Notes: generated by a model from the letters alone, not told the origin. 64,000 nucleotides of DNA from Brachynemurus nebulosus (GCA_035578155.1 JAPWDM010000048.1:1398501-1462500); one strand, 5' to 3'. Shown: positions 49,614-63,090, numbered from the stretch's first letter. Made by a program: numbers and translations.

Positions 49614-49660
49614 TAACGCATCAGTAGGTATGAATATAAAAAATCGTAGATCCGTATTAT

Positions 49661-50060
49661 TAGCGAATTTCCATTCTGGAAATTCAGCTATTACAGCCGG
49701 TGCCATGAGGCGACTTGAGCCCGGGACTATGGCAGAAATTTGTTTTGAGGTCCCTAGAACCCAAAAATAACATTCACTAAAATTTATATATATATATATA
49801 TATTTATGTATATATGTATGTATTTATGTATTAGCACGATAACTCTCGAACGAAATGTCCTAGGTGTACGAAATTTGGTGACAACGTTGGAAGTCCAAAA
49901 ATCTTGGATGAGTTCTTCAGCCAGACACGTCGGATGCCAGGGACATGGTTTTTGTTCTTGCAAAAAATTAGTTTTTTGCCAAAATTTGCTATAATTTAAA
50001 AGATTTTGCCACATTTTTTTGCACCATTGCAAAGACGGCAAAAAATCACATAAAAAAGGT
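49661..50060 (+). mobile_element. Repeat family B, copy 3, short (TA)n
   Basis: The blocks are GCGAATTTCCATTCTGGAAA + TTCAGCTATTACAGCCGG, GGGACTATGGCAGAAATTTG, CATTCACTAAAAT, a short (TA)n at about 49785-49802, ACGATAACTCTCGAACGAAA and AGCCAGACACGTCGGATGCC. The (TA)n tract is much shorter than in the two sister copies. Confidence 0.82.
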
Positions 50061-50252
50061 TTTTGAACTATTTTTCTAGGTTAGCTAGTTTTTGAGAAAA
50101 TAAGAAAAAAAAGTCAGTAGTAAGTTTTGAACAGTTCTGGACCCACCATTCGATTTTTTTGAGCAACCTCAAGGAGGAGGTACCACTTCAAAAATGAAAT
50201 ACACTAGATATGATGATTTTCAGGTCATTGACACTTCAAAATATTACAAACG

Positions 50253-50309
<57 letters not shown>

Positions 50310-50389
50310 CGCACGATAACTCAAGTACGAAATATCCTATTTTTAAGAAATTTCTTGAAAACGTTGGAAGTCCAAAAATATTGAATAGT

Positions 50390-50476
<87 letters not shown>
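50061..50476 (+). mobile_element. Repeat family B-related fragment between two (TA)n tracts
   Basis: (TA)n at about 50256-50305 is followed by GTTCGCACGATAACTCAAGT + ACGAAATATCCTATTTTTAA, then a second (TA)n at about 50396-50473. The middle block matches the centre of the foldback at 53516-53968, linking the two families. Confidence 0.65.
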
Positions 50477-50477
<1 letters not shown>

Positions 50478-51067
50478 TTACTAATATTATAAATGCGAAA
50501 GTGAGTTTGTTTGTTTGTTTGACTGGCTTTCACGCCTCAACAGCTTAACCAGTCAACTTGAAACTTTTTACAGACGTTGCTTGCGGGCCAGAGACGGTTA
50601 TAGGCTACTTTTTATCTCGGGAAAATATTTCATTCCCGTGGGAAAATGCATAAAAATAACAACAGCTGACTATTAAAAAACGGATAAATGATTTCAAACT
50701 TTGTATATTGCTAACAGAAGGGATGAGAAGGGACACAAACTACTTTATACCCCGGGAAGTTTCCCGTGGGAAATTTCATTCCTGTGGAAAAATATCAATG
50801 AAGTAACAACTGAATATTGAAAAAAAGGAAGATTGATTTCAAACTTTACATATTATTTACAGAGAAGACGAGAAAGGACACAGACTACTTTCTACCCCGG
50901 GAAAATATCTAAATCCTGTCGGAAGTCATATTTCCGTGGGAAAAGTCCAAAGAAAAAGTACCAGTACTCGACGCGCAAGAGCGATGCGATGAAAGTAAAC
51001 TTTATACGATTTAACTAGATGTCATAATTTTAAAAGCCACGCGAGCGCAGCCGTGGGTAACAGCTAG
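50477..51067 (+). mobile_element. Short non-autonomous Helitron
   Basis: The start TTACTAATATTATAAATGCG + AAAGTGAGTTTGTTTG and the end GGGTAACAGCTAG followed by T are characteristic of insect Helitrons. CCACGCGAGCGCAGCCGTGG, just before the end, can form the expected 3' hairpin. Inside, blocks such as TACCCCGGGAAGTTTCCCGT recur about three times (about 50620, 50750 and 50895). No Rep/helicase is encoded. A (TA)n tract follows directly. Confidence 0.88.
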
Positions 51068-51835
<768 letters not shown>

Positions 51836-53124
51836 AATTCTTAGGTCATGCTTTTTTTCTTAGGCAAAGGATTTACAGAAATACGTGATAAATCATTAAT
51901 ACAATATGTGCACTTTTCGTGAAAAAAAGTTGCAAATAATTATACGATAAACAAAGGAAATACATAACATAAAAACACAACATGTAATTTTTTTTTGGTA
52001 TTAAAAAACAAGTTTTTGTTGGCACAGAATGTCCATTCGGCGAAAATTTAGGGAAACTAGCAAAAAGTTTGATGTTTCGATTCTGCTTATCTGTGCGAGG
52101 GACATAATTGTAAATATTTAGTCATATATTGAAAAGAAAATTTTAAAACATTAATATCAGATAATTATCAAACTGTACAATTATCATTCAAAGGTGTTAT
52201 TAAAAGTGTTATCACTATCATCTATGCTTAATAGATTGAGTCACAAATAATCACGAAAAGCAATGAAAACAAATGCTGGCAACATTGTGGTGATTTACAT
52301 AAACTATTAATTTGACAGAACGTCTTCTTAGATTGTCAATTTCTTAGATCAAATATTTCACTTCATCAAACATAAACAAGTAATATGAAAGCAAGATAAG
52401 TTATGTTTTATGAAGAAAAAGGTAACTACAATAAAATATGTATGCTGAAATGAAAACAAATCTTCCGATAATATTAAATTTTATTTCGTTTAATTTTAGG
52501 CGAATTTATTGCGGAAAGATATTTCTCCAAATTAAAATTAATATAAAATAACTTGCGTTCTACTATATCGCAGGAGAAAATGGCGGCTTTAGATTTAAGT
52601 TATTTTGTTTATTCATGCAATAATGTGATATAATAAGTATAATAACTAATAAAATTTTGCGACTATTATACATGATGTAATTGTTCAATTATCATAATTA
52701 TATTTTCGAATAGGAGGCGCTGAAAAGAGCGGTTGTCCGGGAGAAAATTTTGGCTCCTACCGGCCCTGATAATGTGTATAAGTATTGCTTAATATTTTAT
52801 CTAAAATTTTTATGCACCAATTTATGTTAGACAAAAACTAATATTTGTGTTTTTAATAATAATATATACAATGCTGCACGGGCCAGACAAAATTCAACCG
52901 CGGCCCGGTTTTTTTTTTTACTTACTTGATGCTAGTTCTAATTTTATCACCAGAGACGCGAGTGAGAATCCTTGCATCGTTAATATTATGGATAACACAT
53001 AAATAGTTCGTCATTTTTTATCAAAGGTTCGCTTAAAATAATTTGAAGATAAATTAAATATTTAAAAAAAAATCATTTATTTTAGTCTAGAAAGAATACA
53101 GTGCAAAAAAACATGAAAATATTT
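51836..53124. other. AT-rich stretch, no gene recognised
   Basis: A small GC-richer piece, GGCCAGACAAAATTCAACCG + CGGCCCGG, lies at about 52880-52910. No supported gene. Confidence 0.5.
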
Positions 53125-53328
53125 TTTACGTGCATTAATTTTTTGAATCAGAGTCCTCTAGTTTGTAACGGTGCAAGCTCTGTTAGCTTACGTTAAACCA
53201 ACAAAATTTTTTTTTTTTAAACCTACTTTACGTGCATTAATTTTTTGAATCAGAGTCCTCTAGTTTGTAACGGTGCAAGTTCCGTTAGCTAACGTTATAA
53301 CAACAAATTTTTTTTTTTAAAACCTACT
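53125..53328. repeat. Tandem duplication, 102 bp x 2
   Basis: TTTACGTGCATTAATTTTTT + GAATCAGAGTCCTCTAGTTT begins at 53125 and again at 53227. The copies differ at only a few positions, so the duplication is recent. Confidence 0.92.
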
Positions 53329-53515
53329 AATAGAGGGCAGTTACCTAGTTTACCGGATCCTTTTTGTTGTAACTGTATTGGAAAATTCCCAAAAATTATC
53401 ATGTGTCCGCCATATGTTAATATTGAACGGACGCTAATATTGTTTGGAAGAATTTTACAAAACGTATTTATTTCATTTTTGATGTTCTGTGCGATTGTAT
53501 GTAATAAGTAAAATA

Positions 53516-53968
53516 CCCCTGTCGCAGCATCCTGCATAACATAGCGAATTTCCATTTACAAAAGTACGTTTTTCTCGGAAACTAGTTGATATAGAGCAAT
53601 TGTAATTAAGAAATCCTTCTTTATGTGATTTTTCCGCCAAATCTTTTTCACGAAAAATGTCCAAAAAACCGTAAACGTTTTCACGAAATTTCTTAAAAAT
53701 AAGATGTTTCGTTCTTGAGTTATCGTGCGGACACATATATATAATCCGCACGTCCGCACGATAGCTCAAGAACGAAACATCTTATTTTTAAGAAATTTCG
53801 TGAAAACGTTTACGGTTTTTTGGACATTTTTCGTGAAAAAAATTTGTCGGAAAAATCACATAGGGAAGGATTTCTTAATTACAATTGCTCTATATCAACT
53901 AGTTTCCGAGAAAAACGTACTTTTGTAAATGGAAATTCGCTATGTTATGCAGGATGCTGCGACAGGGG
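53516..53968. mobile_element. Complete foldback element with CCCCTGTCGCAGC ends
   Basis: The whole 453 bp is one inverted repeat, with arms of about 215 bp meeting near 53742. The ends read CCCCTGTCGCAGCATCCTGC and its inverse, with TA on both sides. This is the terminal sequence of family C, and the central TTATCGTGCGGAC block is that of family B, so this element unites both. Its arms include ORF-like frames that are mirror images of each other, hence artefacts. Confidence 0.9.
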
Positions 53969-54659
53969 TATTTAAAGTTAACAATAATGTGAGAAGTGCG
54001 TTGAGTATATGTATAGGTATATACTTGAATAATATAAATGGTATTTTACTCTCTAGGTTCACTAGCTTACTAGTATAGAGATGCATGTTAATATCACTTG
54101 CATAGTCGGATAGAAATCTCGCTAGATTTACAATAACGTGGAATTCATAACAAAAGTATAAATCTTTCCATTGCAATAAAAATGTATGTATTTGATGTTA
54201 GAAGTACGTATACTTATCATTGTTTCATCGATTTTTTTTAACCTTTTGACTAGACATAAATTTTAAATAGAGACCATTCAAAAAACATATTTTATTGCAG
54301 ACGGACATATGTCAGTGGTGAAATGATGAAATAGTCGCTGGCTCAAATTGAATAGCATTGAAATTTCCCTGGACAATTCCTGGACTAAAATTCATTATAT
54401 TGTCTCTCATAATAAAGAGTAAAGTGTCATTTTTAGTCCCAATGGACTAAAAATACTTTTGCTGCTGCTTTTAAACCAATCAACAACCAGAATCTACAGC
54501 GCATTACCAATCAGCAAGCGAAATTTAACTTCAATAGCTTTACTAGATAATTTAAAACGACTTATATACAATTGCAGACTTGTAAATAAAAACAGACAGT
54601 TACGTACCGCTTCACAAGTCATGTTAATTACTTAAAAAATTTATTACACCAGAGGTTTG
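53969..54659. other. Spacer, nothing recognised
   Basis: No supported gene or repeat boundary. Confidence 0.5.
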
Positions 54660-54843
54660 TATTTTTTTGAATAAATTTGGGTTTGTCTAAAGAAAACTTG
54701 TTGCCTAGCAATTTGACGAGAAGAACTGTCTACTAGCAAACGACAGCGAAGCTGAAGCATTTTTGGGTTGACAGTTTTTCGAGTTAAATTGCTTTTAGGC
54801 AAGAAATTTGAGTTGTAGAAAACACAAATTTATTCGGCAAAAT
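54660..54843. repeat. Imperfect foldback of about 185 bp
   Basis: GAATAAATTTGGGTTTGTCT, TTGCCTAGCAATTTGACGAG and GAACTGTC on the left are matched inverted by GACAGTTTTTCGAGTTAAAT, TGCTTTTAGGCAAG and AACACAAATTTATTCGG on the right. It is an old MITE or hairpin. Confidence 0.65.
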
Positions 54844-54917
54844 ATAAAACTCAAATATAAAATGGTAAGACAATTTAACGAATAAAATAAATTGGTATAA
54901 TTTATATTATCATTTAA

Positions 54918-55783
54918 GGGGGGAGTTCAAATAAAAAAGCAACTTTTTTATTTATGATTATTTTTCTTGTTGAATTTTTTTTTTTCAAATTAGGTAGGGC
55001 TTCAAATAGAAAATTTTGTTTTTGAAACATTCATTACTCTTCCCTGTAAGTGGAGGGGGCACTTTTTCAGAATTTTTTAAGCGTTTACAAGGAACGCCAT
55101 ATCTCAAAAAGTAATGAATATTTTTTAAATATTTTTTCATTATTTTATTTCTAAAGGACCTGTCCATAAAGGTGAGTATGGGTTTCAGGTAATTTTAAAA
55201 ATTAACTATAAAATTGTAATCCCAAACTTCTAAAAATTATAAAACCCAATTTTTATTTAAAAAAAAATGTTTAAAAATAGTAACAATTGTTCAAATGGAA
55301 AAAGCATACTCCACTTTATGCGCAATATGTTTATGAACAAAATTTTAAAAAAATTAAGTCTCTAACTTTTCTAGGACTTGAGATATGATTTTCCTTGTCG
55401 GCAAAAACACAACTTTCGGGAAACGGTAAAAAACAAAAATAATAACAAAAGAAGCGGTTTACTAACTGTTTATTAAAACGTCTACAAAGGCATACAAATA
55501 AAAGAACATTATCTCAGTGCATACTATAACTTATGTACCCACCAAAATTAAATATTACTGATCAAATCGCGAGGGGGGGGGGGGGGGCGAGCGTTGTCTG
55601 CAAAGGAGCAGCAACTTGGCTGTGCAGCGGCTCACAAATAAATATTTTTGTACTTGAAAAAAAATTTTTTGGCCATATTTTATATATAACCGTGTTTGTA
55701 ACGAACCACAGAACAAAATAAAAACAAAAACCGGGATTCGAAAAAAATTAATTTATTAGCCGTTTCTGGCGTGAACTCCCTCC
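54918..55783. mobile_element. TTAA-flanked non-autonomous element, 866 bp
   Basis: TTAA lies on both sides (54914-54917 and 55784-55787). The ends are GGGGGGAGTTCA and, inverted, GGAGGGAGTTCA. TTAA duplication suggests piggyBac-type transposition. A run of about 15 G at about 55572-55587 is unusual in this AT-rich window. There is no transposase. Confidence 0.8.
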
Positions 55784-55787
55784 TTAA

Positions 55788-56273
55788 TACATTGTTATTA
55801 TGGTCCTGAAATAGTTAAATTTACCAATACGAATTTTTGTTTCGTCTTTATCGTGCTTACCTATACAGTGAAATGGCCAATGAAATGTTTTGTACCATTT
55901 TTTTCGCTGTAAATATCTGTCCTAACTTTTTTTCCATGGCAAAAGTAAAAAAACTAAAATATTCTTATGGGACCTGATACACATGAGTTAAATTGTTATC
56001 AAAAATTATAATTTCCAATGAATTTCAAAAAATAAGTATTTGAGTGAAAAAACAAGAATCATTCTAAAAAAATTTTCTTGAAATTGTTGTCTTTATTTGT
56101 AAACAATAAATTGAATTATTTATTTATTTATTTATTTTATGAGTACTTTGCATTTAAGCTTTACGTGGTCGTTAGCTTTTTTTACATTATTGTTACATTT
56201 TTTTTTTACATTATTATTACATTTCTATATTAATATTACATTATTATATTATTATTACATTTTTATATTATTA
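55788..56273. other. AT-rich DNA ending in TTACATTAT simple repeats
   Basis: ATTT repeats at about 56108-56140 and TTACATT(AT)n repeats at about 56180-56273. No gene. Confidence 0.6.
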
Positions 56274-56849
56274 CTAGCCTTATACCCGATGGAATTTCCC
56301 ATTGACAACATCTTTTTATTAGGTAACTCACTTTCTGCACACTTTTAATGTTTTTCAAAAGCCTAAATCAATATCCACGTTTCTAACTTCAAAAATGACG
56401 AACATCCTATACGAACTTTCATTTTCTGTTTTGACTCCTTAGGGAATAAATTTCCAGAAACAACTGACTTTTATTTATAAATAGAAGCCTAAACGCCAAT
56501 TTTCATAACTCTTGTACTTAATTTGGTCCTTTTAAACCCAAAAGTTTAGGTTGCGCGTTGTCTGTCAGTCAAAATTAAAGATTCATTAAATAAGATATTA
56601 TTTATTTTAATAGCCATAGTAACATATTTTTATATTTCACTAACTTCAAAAATAACGAATTTACATACAAATTTTCATCCCCTATTAAACCCACTTAGGG
56701 GACGAATTTTCAAAAATCCTTTCTTAGTGCTCACCTACGATACATAGGGAACTCGTATGCAAAATTTCATTTTTCTAAACCCAACGGTTTTGACTGTGCG
56801 TTGTCAGTCAGTCAGTCAGTCAGTCAGTGTTAGAAATTTATTAAGTAGA
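56274..56849 (-). mobile_element. Non-autonomous Helitron-like element, copy 1 of a pair
   Basis: On the minus strand it starts TCTACTTAATAAATTTCTAA + CACTGACTGACTGACTGAC and ends GGGTATAAGGCTAG followed by T. The CTGACTGACTGACAACGCAC stretch is a common 5' signature of short insect rolling-circle elements. A related GTTGCGCGTTGTCTGTCAGT block near 56550 suggests an internal duplication. It encodes nothing. Confidence 0.6.
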
Positions 56850-56868
56850 TTACACTTTTATATTATTA

Positions 56869-57327
56869 CTAGCTGACCCGGCCACGCGTTGCTGTGGTTC
56901 AGTAGTTATAATTGATTGAATTAATTTTTTCATATCATTTTGATACAATCAAATCAATATTTACTAATAAATCTGAAAATAGTTTAGCCAATTTTAAATC
57001 ATATGGGACTGAGAATAGGCGCGAGAATAAAGTGCTTCGCTTCGCTCGCTAAACAGTTCAAAATTCTATAAAAGGTTAATTCCAAGTAATGCTTCGCTCC
57101 GCTCGCATCACTAATTACTACTATCAATTGTTGCCTAGTGATTTTTTAATAAAAATAGGGATTGATAATAGAAGGATGAAAATTTAGGGTTGTATGTATT
57201 TTTTTATGCCACATCATAAAAAAAACAAAAAAATTTTGTCTAAATAATATAAAAATAAAATTTGGAGTGGACCACCCTTATCACTTAGGGGTATAAAAAA
57301 TATATAACAACCTATTCTCAGACCTAC

Positions 57328-57408
<81 letters not shown>

Positions 57409-57499
57409 TATTTATGTAGAAAATTTCATCAAAATCGGTCGAGCCGTTTCGGAGGAGTATGGTAACTAAAACTGTGACACGAGAATTTTATATATTAGA
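56869..57499 (-). mobile_element. Non-autonomous Helitron, with internal (TA)n
   Basis: On the minus strand it starts TCTAATATATAAAATTCTCG + TGTCACAGTTTTAGTTACC and ends CCACAGCAACGCGTGGCCGG + GTCAGCTAG before T, with CCAC/GTGG forming the 3' hairpin. Both ends are classical for insect Helitrons. A (TA)n tract of about 72 bp lies at 57331-57402. No Rep/helicase is encoded. Confidence 0.88.
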
Positions 57500-58719
57500 T
57501 TACATTTTTATATTTATAATATTATTACTTTTTTTTCTTTTTTACACTATTAGTTGAGACCTTATACTATAACATTTTTTTATACATGATTCCGATAAGA
57601 CAAAGCTCCTAAGTTTTATAGCACCACTAATAAAGTAAAGGAATTTTTTAATTTTGTCGCTTCTGAGATTGCTAAGTAAATTTATCATTTGAACTTCCTT
57701 ATCATAGTTTATATTTATATCTCCATGTAAAAACTGAATTCTATATAGCTGGTATAGAGGACACTCAGCAATTGAGTGGCTTAGTGTTTCTTTAGTATTC
57801 AGATTACAGATTTGATAGAGATCGTTTTGTACTCATTTGTAGCTAATATAATTGATATGAATTTTAATCGTTCTCACAACTCTGAGGTCACTTAAGAATT
57901 TTATGAATTTATAATTTTTTCGTAATTTTAAGTATTCCTGGGTACCATAATTTTCCATAATGTGCTGATATATAGGGCTAATAAATTTAATTAAGTGATA
58001 TTTATTCGGCTTAAAACCATTCACACTTTATTAAAAATACACTGTATAGATAACTGACATTATTTTCAGCAATTCAGTGTGTTAACTGGTGTAGGTATAT
58101 GTAGGTATATTATGTTTGCATACGAAAGATTTCACTTTGCTATGTCTAGCCTAGAATCCAACTGATCGGATATTGTGTATCATTGTAGCTTGCTTTTCAA
58201 CTGGAGAATTCCATTTTATCAAAAATAGCTATAGAGAATAGTTATTTAAAATACGATGAAACGTTATTTAAATTACCTATTATGGTTTGTTCGTTTTATT
58301 ATTTATATTGGAAACAATAGTTTGTAATTGAAACACTGGAAATATAAATTGATGTCTTTTTTTATCCAATGTTTTAATTGCATTGGTTATTTTAATTGCT
58401 TGGAAACTAAATCTCAGCCAAAAACTAAATTGCTAGTTATATATTTCTTGTCTAAATTTAAATTGAAACATAAAGATTGAGTATTATTTTTAATGCAAAT
58501 GTTTATTTTTTTTTAATTTCAAAAAAATAATGTCTGTCTTTTCCACTTATAAGCGAAGTAACTTTGCAACGACTAATCAGTAAATTTAAACTGGACGTAT
58601 CGTAACTGAAACACGGCTCTTTCTACCACACTGACAATATTGTCAGTTTCTGTCATGGAAATGGAAATTTTGCATCGCATATAAGTGTCATCACAGCATA
58701 CATATCCAATTTTATCAAC
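57500..58719. other. AT-rich stretch, nothing recognised
   Basis: No supported gene or repeat boundary. Confidence 0.5.
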
Positions 58720-59585
58720 TTAAGGCGTTACATTAAATTTGTTTTTCAGTTTTTCGATAACTTACGGTCGATAACTTTTTTTCATTACTCAGTTATATTT
58801 CCATAAATAACTCACATATGGCGTCAGTGACGTAGCTGGGCGTGGGCGATGTAGGTCCACACCCACCGCTTCGCACTTAAAGGAGCTTCGCGAGTGATTG
58901 GTTTTCTTTTTTTTTTTTTTTTTGATTAACACCTGATTTTTAAGACAGAAATTTTAAAAAGAAAACTAAAGGGGGCCTCGCAAAACTTATGTTGCCCACT
59001 CCCAATTTTCGTCTTTTCGTCTTGCGTCGCCACTGTATGGCGTTAATGATAGGTATAAACGCACAAAACGGTAAACAAGTTTCGGAACTTTACATACCTA
59101 AATTTTTCTCGAAACTACGTTTTGTAGAAGATTGAAATTTTACCTCTGGCTTTTTGAACAGATTACTTAGGAGGACACATTTTTAAAATTGGTTTACGAA
59201 TAAATTTTTTATTAATATCTTACAATTACTGTTAATTTTTTCATCGATTTTCAATTTTTCTTTTTTTAAGCTAGTGCAATTTATAAAACAATACTTTTAA
59301 ATAATCTTGTGTACCACCTAAGTAAAACTAATGAATTACGAAAAAAAATATTCTGGCTACTGTTTGAAAAATGTTATACTGCCCACCATGAACCTCTTCG
59401 CTAAAAAGCGTGTGCGTTAGACACTATTTTGTTTCTTAAGTTGGAAGGAAGTTTTTTATGTACCTACTTCAGATCATGTGTAAGTTACTTAGAAAGTTTT
59501 ATATTGATTTTATTATTCGTTACGGAAAAAAAATTCTCCAATAAAACCTTCTAATCTGACCTTCGAAAGTGATTTAACGCCTTAA
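58720..59585. mobile_element. MITE family E, copy 2, with a hAT MITE inside
   Basis: The ends TTAAGGCGTTACATTAA and TTTAACGCCTTAA are inverted. The interior parallels the copy at 1507-2243. It is interrupted at 58825-59035 by a hAT MITE, which copy 1 lacks. Confidence 0.75.
58825..59035. mobile_element. 211-bp hAT MITE with exact 8-bp duplication
   Basis: TATGGCGT occurs directly outside both ends (58817-58824 and 59036-59043). The ends CAGTGACGTAGC and, inverted, CAGTGGCGACGC fit hAT. It includes a T-run at about 58908-58923. Confidence 0.9.
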
Positions 59586-60146
59586 ATAACCGACAATCGT
59601 ATAGTGCTACTAAAAAACATTTCTCCCTCTAGTGATAATGAGAAATTATATTAAAAAGGTTATTTAAAAGAAAATTTAACTAAAAAAGTAAACTCTCTTC
59701 AAAACTATATTGATTTACTTGCTTAAAGACAGAAATTGCAAATGACCAGAACGGAGGGGTATCGACAAAGTCTTATTTTCACCCCAACCCGTCCATGAAT
59801 TCTTATATGTGCATTAGGTTTACAAGAAAGTAGATAGTAAGATGGAATAAATATTATGCCAGAAATTCTCGTTTGTCATTTATTTTGCAGATGATCTCAT
59901 TATTATAGGAAAGTTTTATGTAAAGGCAAAATTATGAAGTCAATCAACTTTTTTGGATAATTTCGAAAGTTTCAACATTTTTAAACTTTACACTCCTTAT
60001 CTGGTCTCATTCTCGTCACTCCAATATCCCTCAGCATTTGCATCCATTAAAATTTTTTTGAAATCGCACGGGACTCTTCGAGTAGTATGATCCTGATATC
60101 TGGCGTAACTTAAATACCAGATTACGGAGGCAATATGAGCGCAATA
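59586..60146. other. Spacer, nothing recognised
   Basis: No supported gene. Confidence 0.5.
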
Positions 60147-60311
60147 GCCTAAGAGCTATTGAACGATTTTCACAAAGTATTTTCTACCGGTTGAGATTTT
60201 TTACACAAACAGTATGTAGGCCCATGAATCAGGAATGGACAACCTGGCAGTCCAAAGCGGGGCCCAAGACTATTAAAAAAATTTTTGAAAATGCAAAAAA
60301 AGGGCCTAATT

Positions 60312-60866
60312 CAAAGTATTTTCTACCGCTTGAAATTTTAACAGGATACTCCAGACACTCACTGAAGCCAGAAAAAAAATTGACAAGCGGTTTGGTGGGG
60401 ATCTACCCCTTGCCAGGCGGGTCCAAACATGTCAAATTTTATACCCAACTCAAAGTACTTTCTACCGATTGAAATTTTAACAGGATACTCCAGACACTCA
60501 CTGAAGCTAGGAAAAAAATTGACAGGCGATTTGATGGGGATCTACCCCTTGCCAGGCGGGTCCAAACATGTCAAATTTTATACCCAACTCAAAGTACTTT
60601 CTACCGCTTGAAATTTTAACAGGATACTCCAGACACTCACTGAAGCAAGGAAAAAAATTGACAGGCGGTTTGGTGGGGATCTACCCCTTGCCAGGCGGGT
60701 CCAAACATGTCAAATTTTATACCCAACTTGAAGTATTTTCTACCGCTTGAAATTTTAACAGGATACTCCAGACACTCACTGAAGCCAGAAAAAAAATTGA
60801 CAGGCGGTTTGGTGGGGATCTACCCCATGCCAGGCGGGCACAAATGTCAAATTTTATGCTATACTC
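60312..60866 (+). repeat. 139-bp minisatellite, four units
   Basis: Units start at about 60312, 60450, 60589 and 60728 with TCAAAGTATTTTCTACCGCT, include CAGGATACTCCAGACACTCA and GGTGGGGATCTACCCCTTGC, and end CATGTCAAATTTTATACCCA. They are nearly identical. Since 139 is not a multiple of 3, each unit appears in a different frame, showing the overlapping ORFs are not coding. Confidence 0.95.
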
Positions 60867-62812
60867 AAAGTTTTATACTACCTGCAACTAATATAGTGAG
60901 TATATCGAGAAATATACAGAAAATACTATAAAAATTATGTTATTAAACAGCCAGGCGATTTGAAAGTTTTCATGATGGTGAACGTCGTGGAAAAGTTTTG
61001 CGCAGTGTAGGTGTGGCCAGTAATTCAGAGTGAAGTATATCGCTTGAAATTGTAAGCGAATATTGTAAAATTTACACATTAATTTATTGAAGTTATTGAA
61101 AACAATATCAGGAGGTTTGCTGGGAAGGTAGCCATCGCCAGTTGTTACAAAGGTGTTAAATTTTATACTCAAATCAAAGTGGTAACTCACATAGGTAGTA
61201 ACTATATATTCTTCTAAAAATTATCTAATCAAATATCTAGGCGATTTGGAGTTTTATGATGATGAAAATTGTCGAAAAGTGTGATCAGTGTATCAAGAAG
61301 GTGTACTATAAGCAGCAATAAGTAATGAGTTGAGACGAATTGCCTAATTTTAGATCCTAAAAATGGTTTTGAAAAAATACATAGGAGGATATCCTATCGA
61401 TATATTATTATTACTAGACTTATTAATTTATTTAAAAACACACAGTTTTTTGAGGATATTTAAAAAAAAATTAAATATTTGATCAAAAATTAGGTAATAA
61501 TTAGGAATATAGTGAAACAATTTATAGTAATAATAATATTAATAATGAAATTTTTAAAAAAATAAAAGACTGATAAACACTTAGTGCATCTTGTAATTTC
61601 TTTCGATGCAAAGGAACTAAAGAATCATTATGTAGGTACCTGCTTATTTTTGGTCATAAATGCTTTAAATATTTATCAATAACTTTCTAGACAAATATTG
61701 ACAAGTGTTTGCCATCTGGATTTAGAACAATGTAAAACAAATAACAACAAATATAGAATGGTAATGTTTACAACCGATTTGAACTTTTAAACAATGAATG
61801 ATTAATATATAATCCTGTATGAGCTAAGAAAAAGGTCCTTTGGATTTACAAAAAAAAATTAATTGTCTTGCACCATATTGAGGCGTTTAAAATCAAAATC
61901 CGTTAAATTAATAAAAGCAAATTTTAAAGGAAGCTTAAAAAACTTAACTACAGAATTATTAAGGTGGTTTATGTTTGGAAATATTGACATGGAACTACTG
62001 ATGAGGAATTCGCAACGTTTCGTACACATTCTTTGAAAATTAAATAATTATGAAGGATTTAATATTTGCGATAATGGGTTTTGATCCCAAAATAATGATT
62101 TAGTGGGTTTTAATCCCAGATTTGGGATTTAACATGTTTTTAAACAAACACCTAGTTTTTAGTGCAAATTGAAAATTTTAAGGTGCAATGGCGATAAGTT
62201 ACTGTTTTTATATTATACTTTAAGTCTTAGTAAAAATGCTCCGTTTAATGCTAGGTACTAATAATAATAATATACAAATAAATTTATTTACTTAAGGGTG
62301 ACCACTATAGTGTGACCGCCAGAAAAAAGGTGATTTTTTTGATTTTTTTTAAAAGAAAACTATTATATGAAATGTTTTAATATTTTAAGGATATATTCGT
62401 TGATAGGTATATAATAAATTCATGATAAAATTTTTGGACGAAAAAATTGAAAATTCAGTGAGTTATTCGCGATCTCCTAAGGCTCCAAAAAAATGTCCCC
62501 CTACTGCTGCGGTGATAGAGACCTTCACAGTGCCTGAAATCAAAAAAACAAAAATGTCTATTAAACTAGAAGATATTGCCCGTGCCGTGAACCTCAATCG
62601 GAAAAAAAAGTTAAAACTGAACAAAATGGCGAAGTATTTTAAAAAAAAGTTACAAATTATTTACGATGTACTCACTATAACGGTCATAGTAAAACTAGAT
62701 GAGTCGTTTAAATATGCCAGGGTCTAGTTGCTCCACAACATGTGACTGGCAGCCACGTTCAGAAACTCTCGAAATATCAACCTTCATACATTTCTCAATA
62801 CCTCAAAGCTAA

Positions 62813-63090
62813 ATGTTTGGACCCGCCTGGCAAGGGGTAGATCCCCACAAAACCGCCTGTCAATTTTTTTTCTGGCTTAAATGAGTGTCTGTAGTATCCT
62901 GTTAAAATTTCAAGCGGTAGAAAATACTTTGAGTTGGGTATAAAATTTGACATGTTTAGACCCGCCTGGCAAGGGGTAGATCCCCACCAAACCGCCTGTC
63001 AATTTTTTTTCTGGCTTCAGTGAGTGTCTGGAGTATCCTGTTAAAATTTCAACCGATAGAAAATATTTTGATTGGGGCCTTTTTTTTGCA
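62813..63090 (-). repeat. 139-bp minisatellite, two units, inverted
   Basis: Two units of the same repeat lie on the minus strand inside the right arm of element F (GGACCCGCCTGGCAAGGGGT at about 62820, GACCCGCCTGGCAAGGGGTA at about 62959). Unit number therefore differs between the arms. Confidence 0.93.

Noticed and set aside
53473..53928. Two similar ORFs on opposite strands
   Set aside because: They are the two arms of one inverted repeat, so each mirrors the other. No protein domain.
60191..60931. Series of overlapping ORFs with repeated LEILTGYSRHSLKP-type protein
   Set aside because: They come from the 139-bp repeat. The unit is not a multiple of 3, so each copy is read in another frame, and the mirror copy at 62910-63191 gives the same artefact.
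62422..62727. Lys-rich ORF of 101 codons inside element F
   Set aside because: Composition could come from A-rich DNA. No DDE motif or other domain is visible, so it is not called a transposase remnant.
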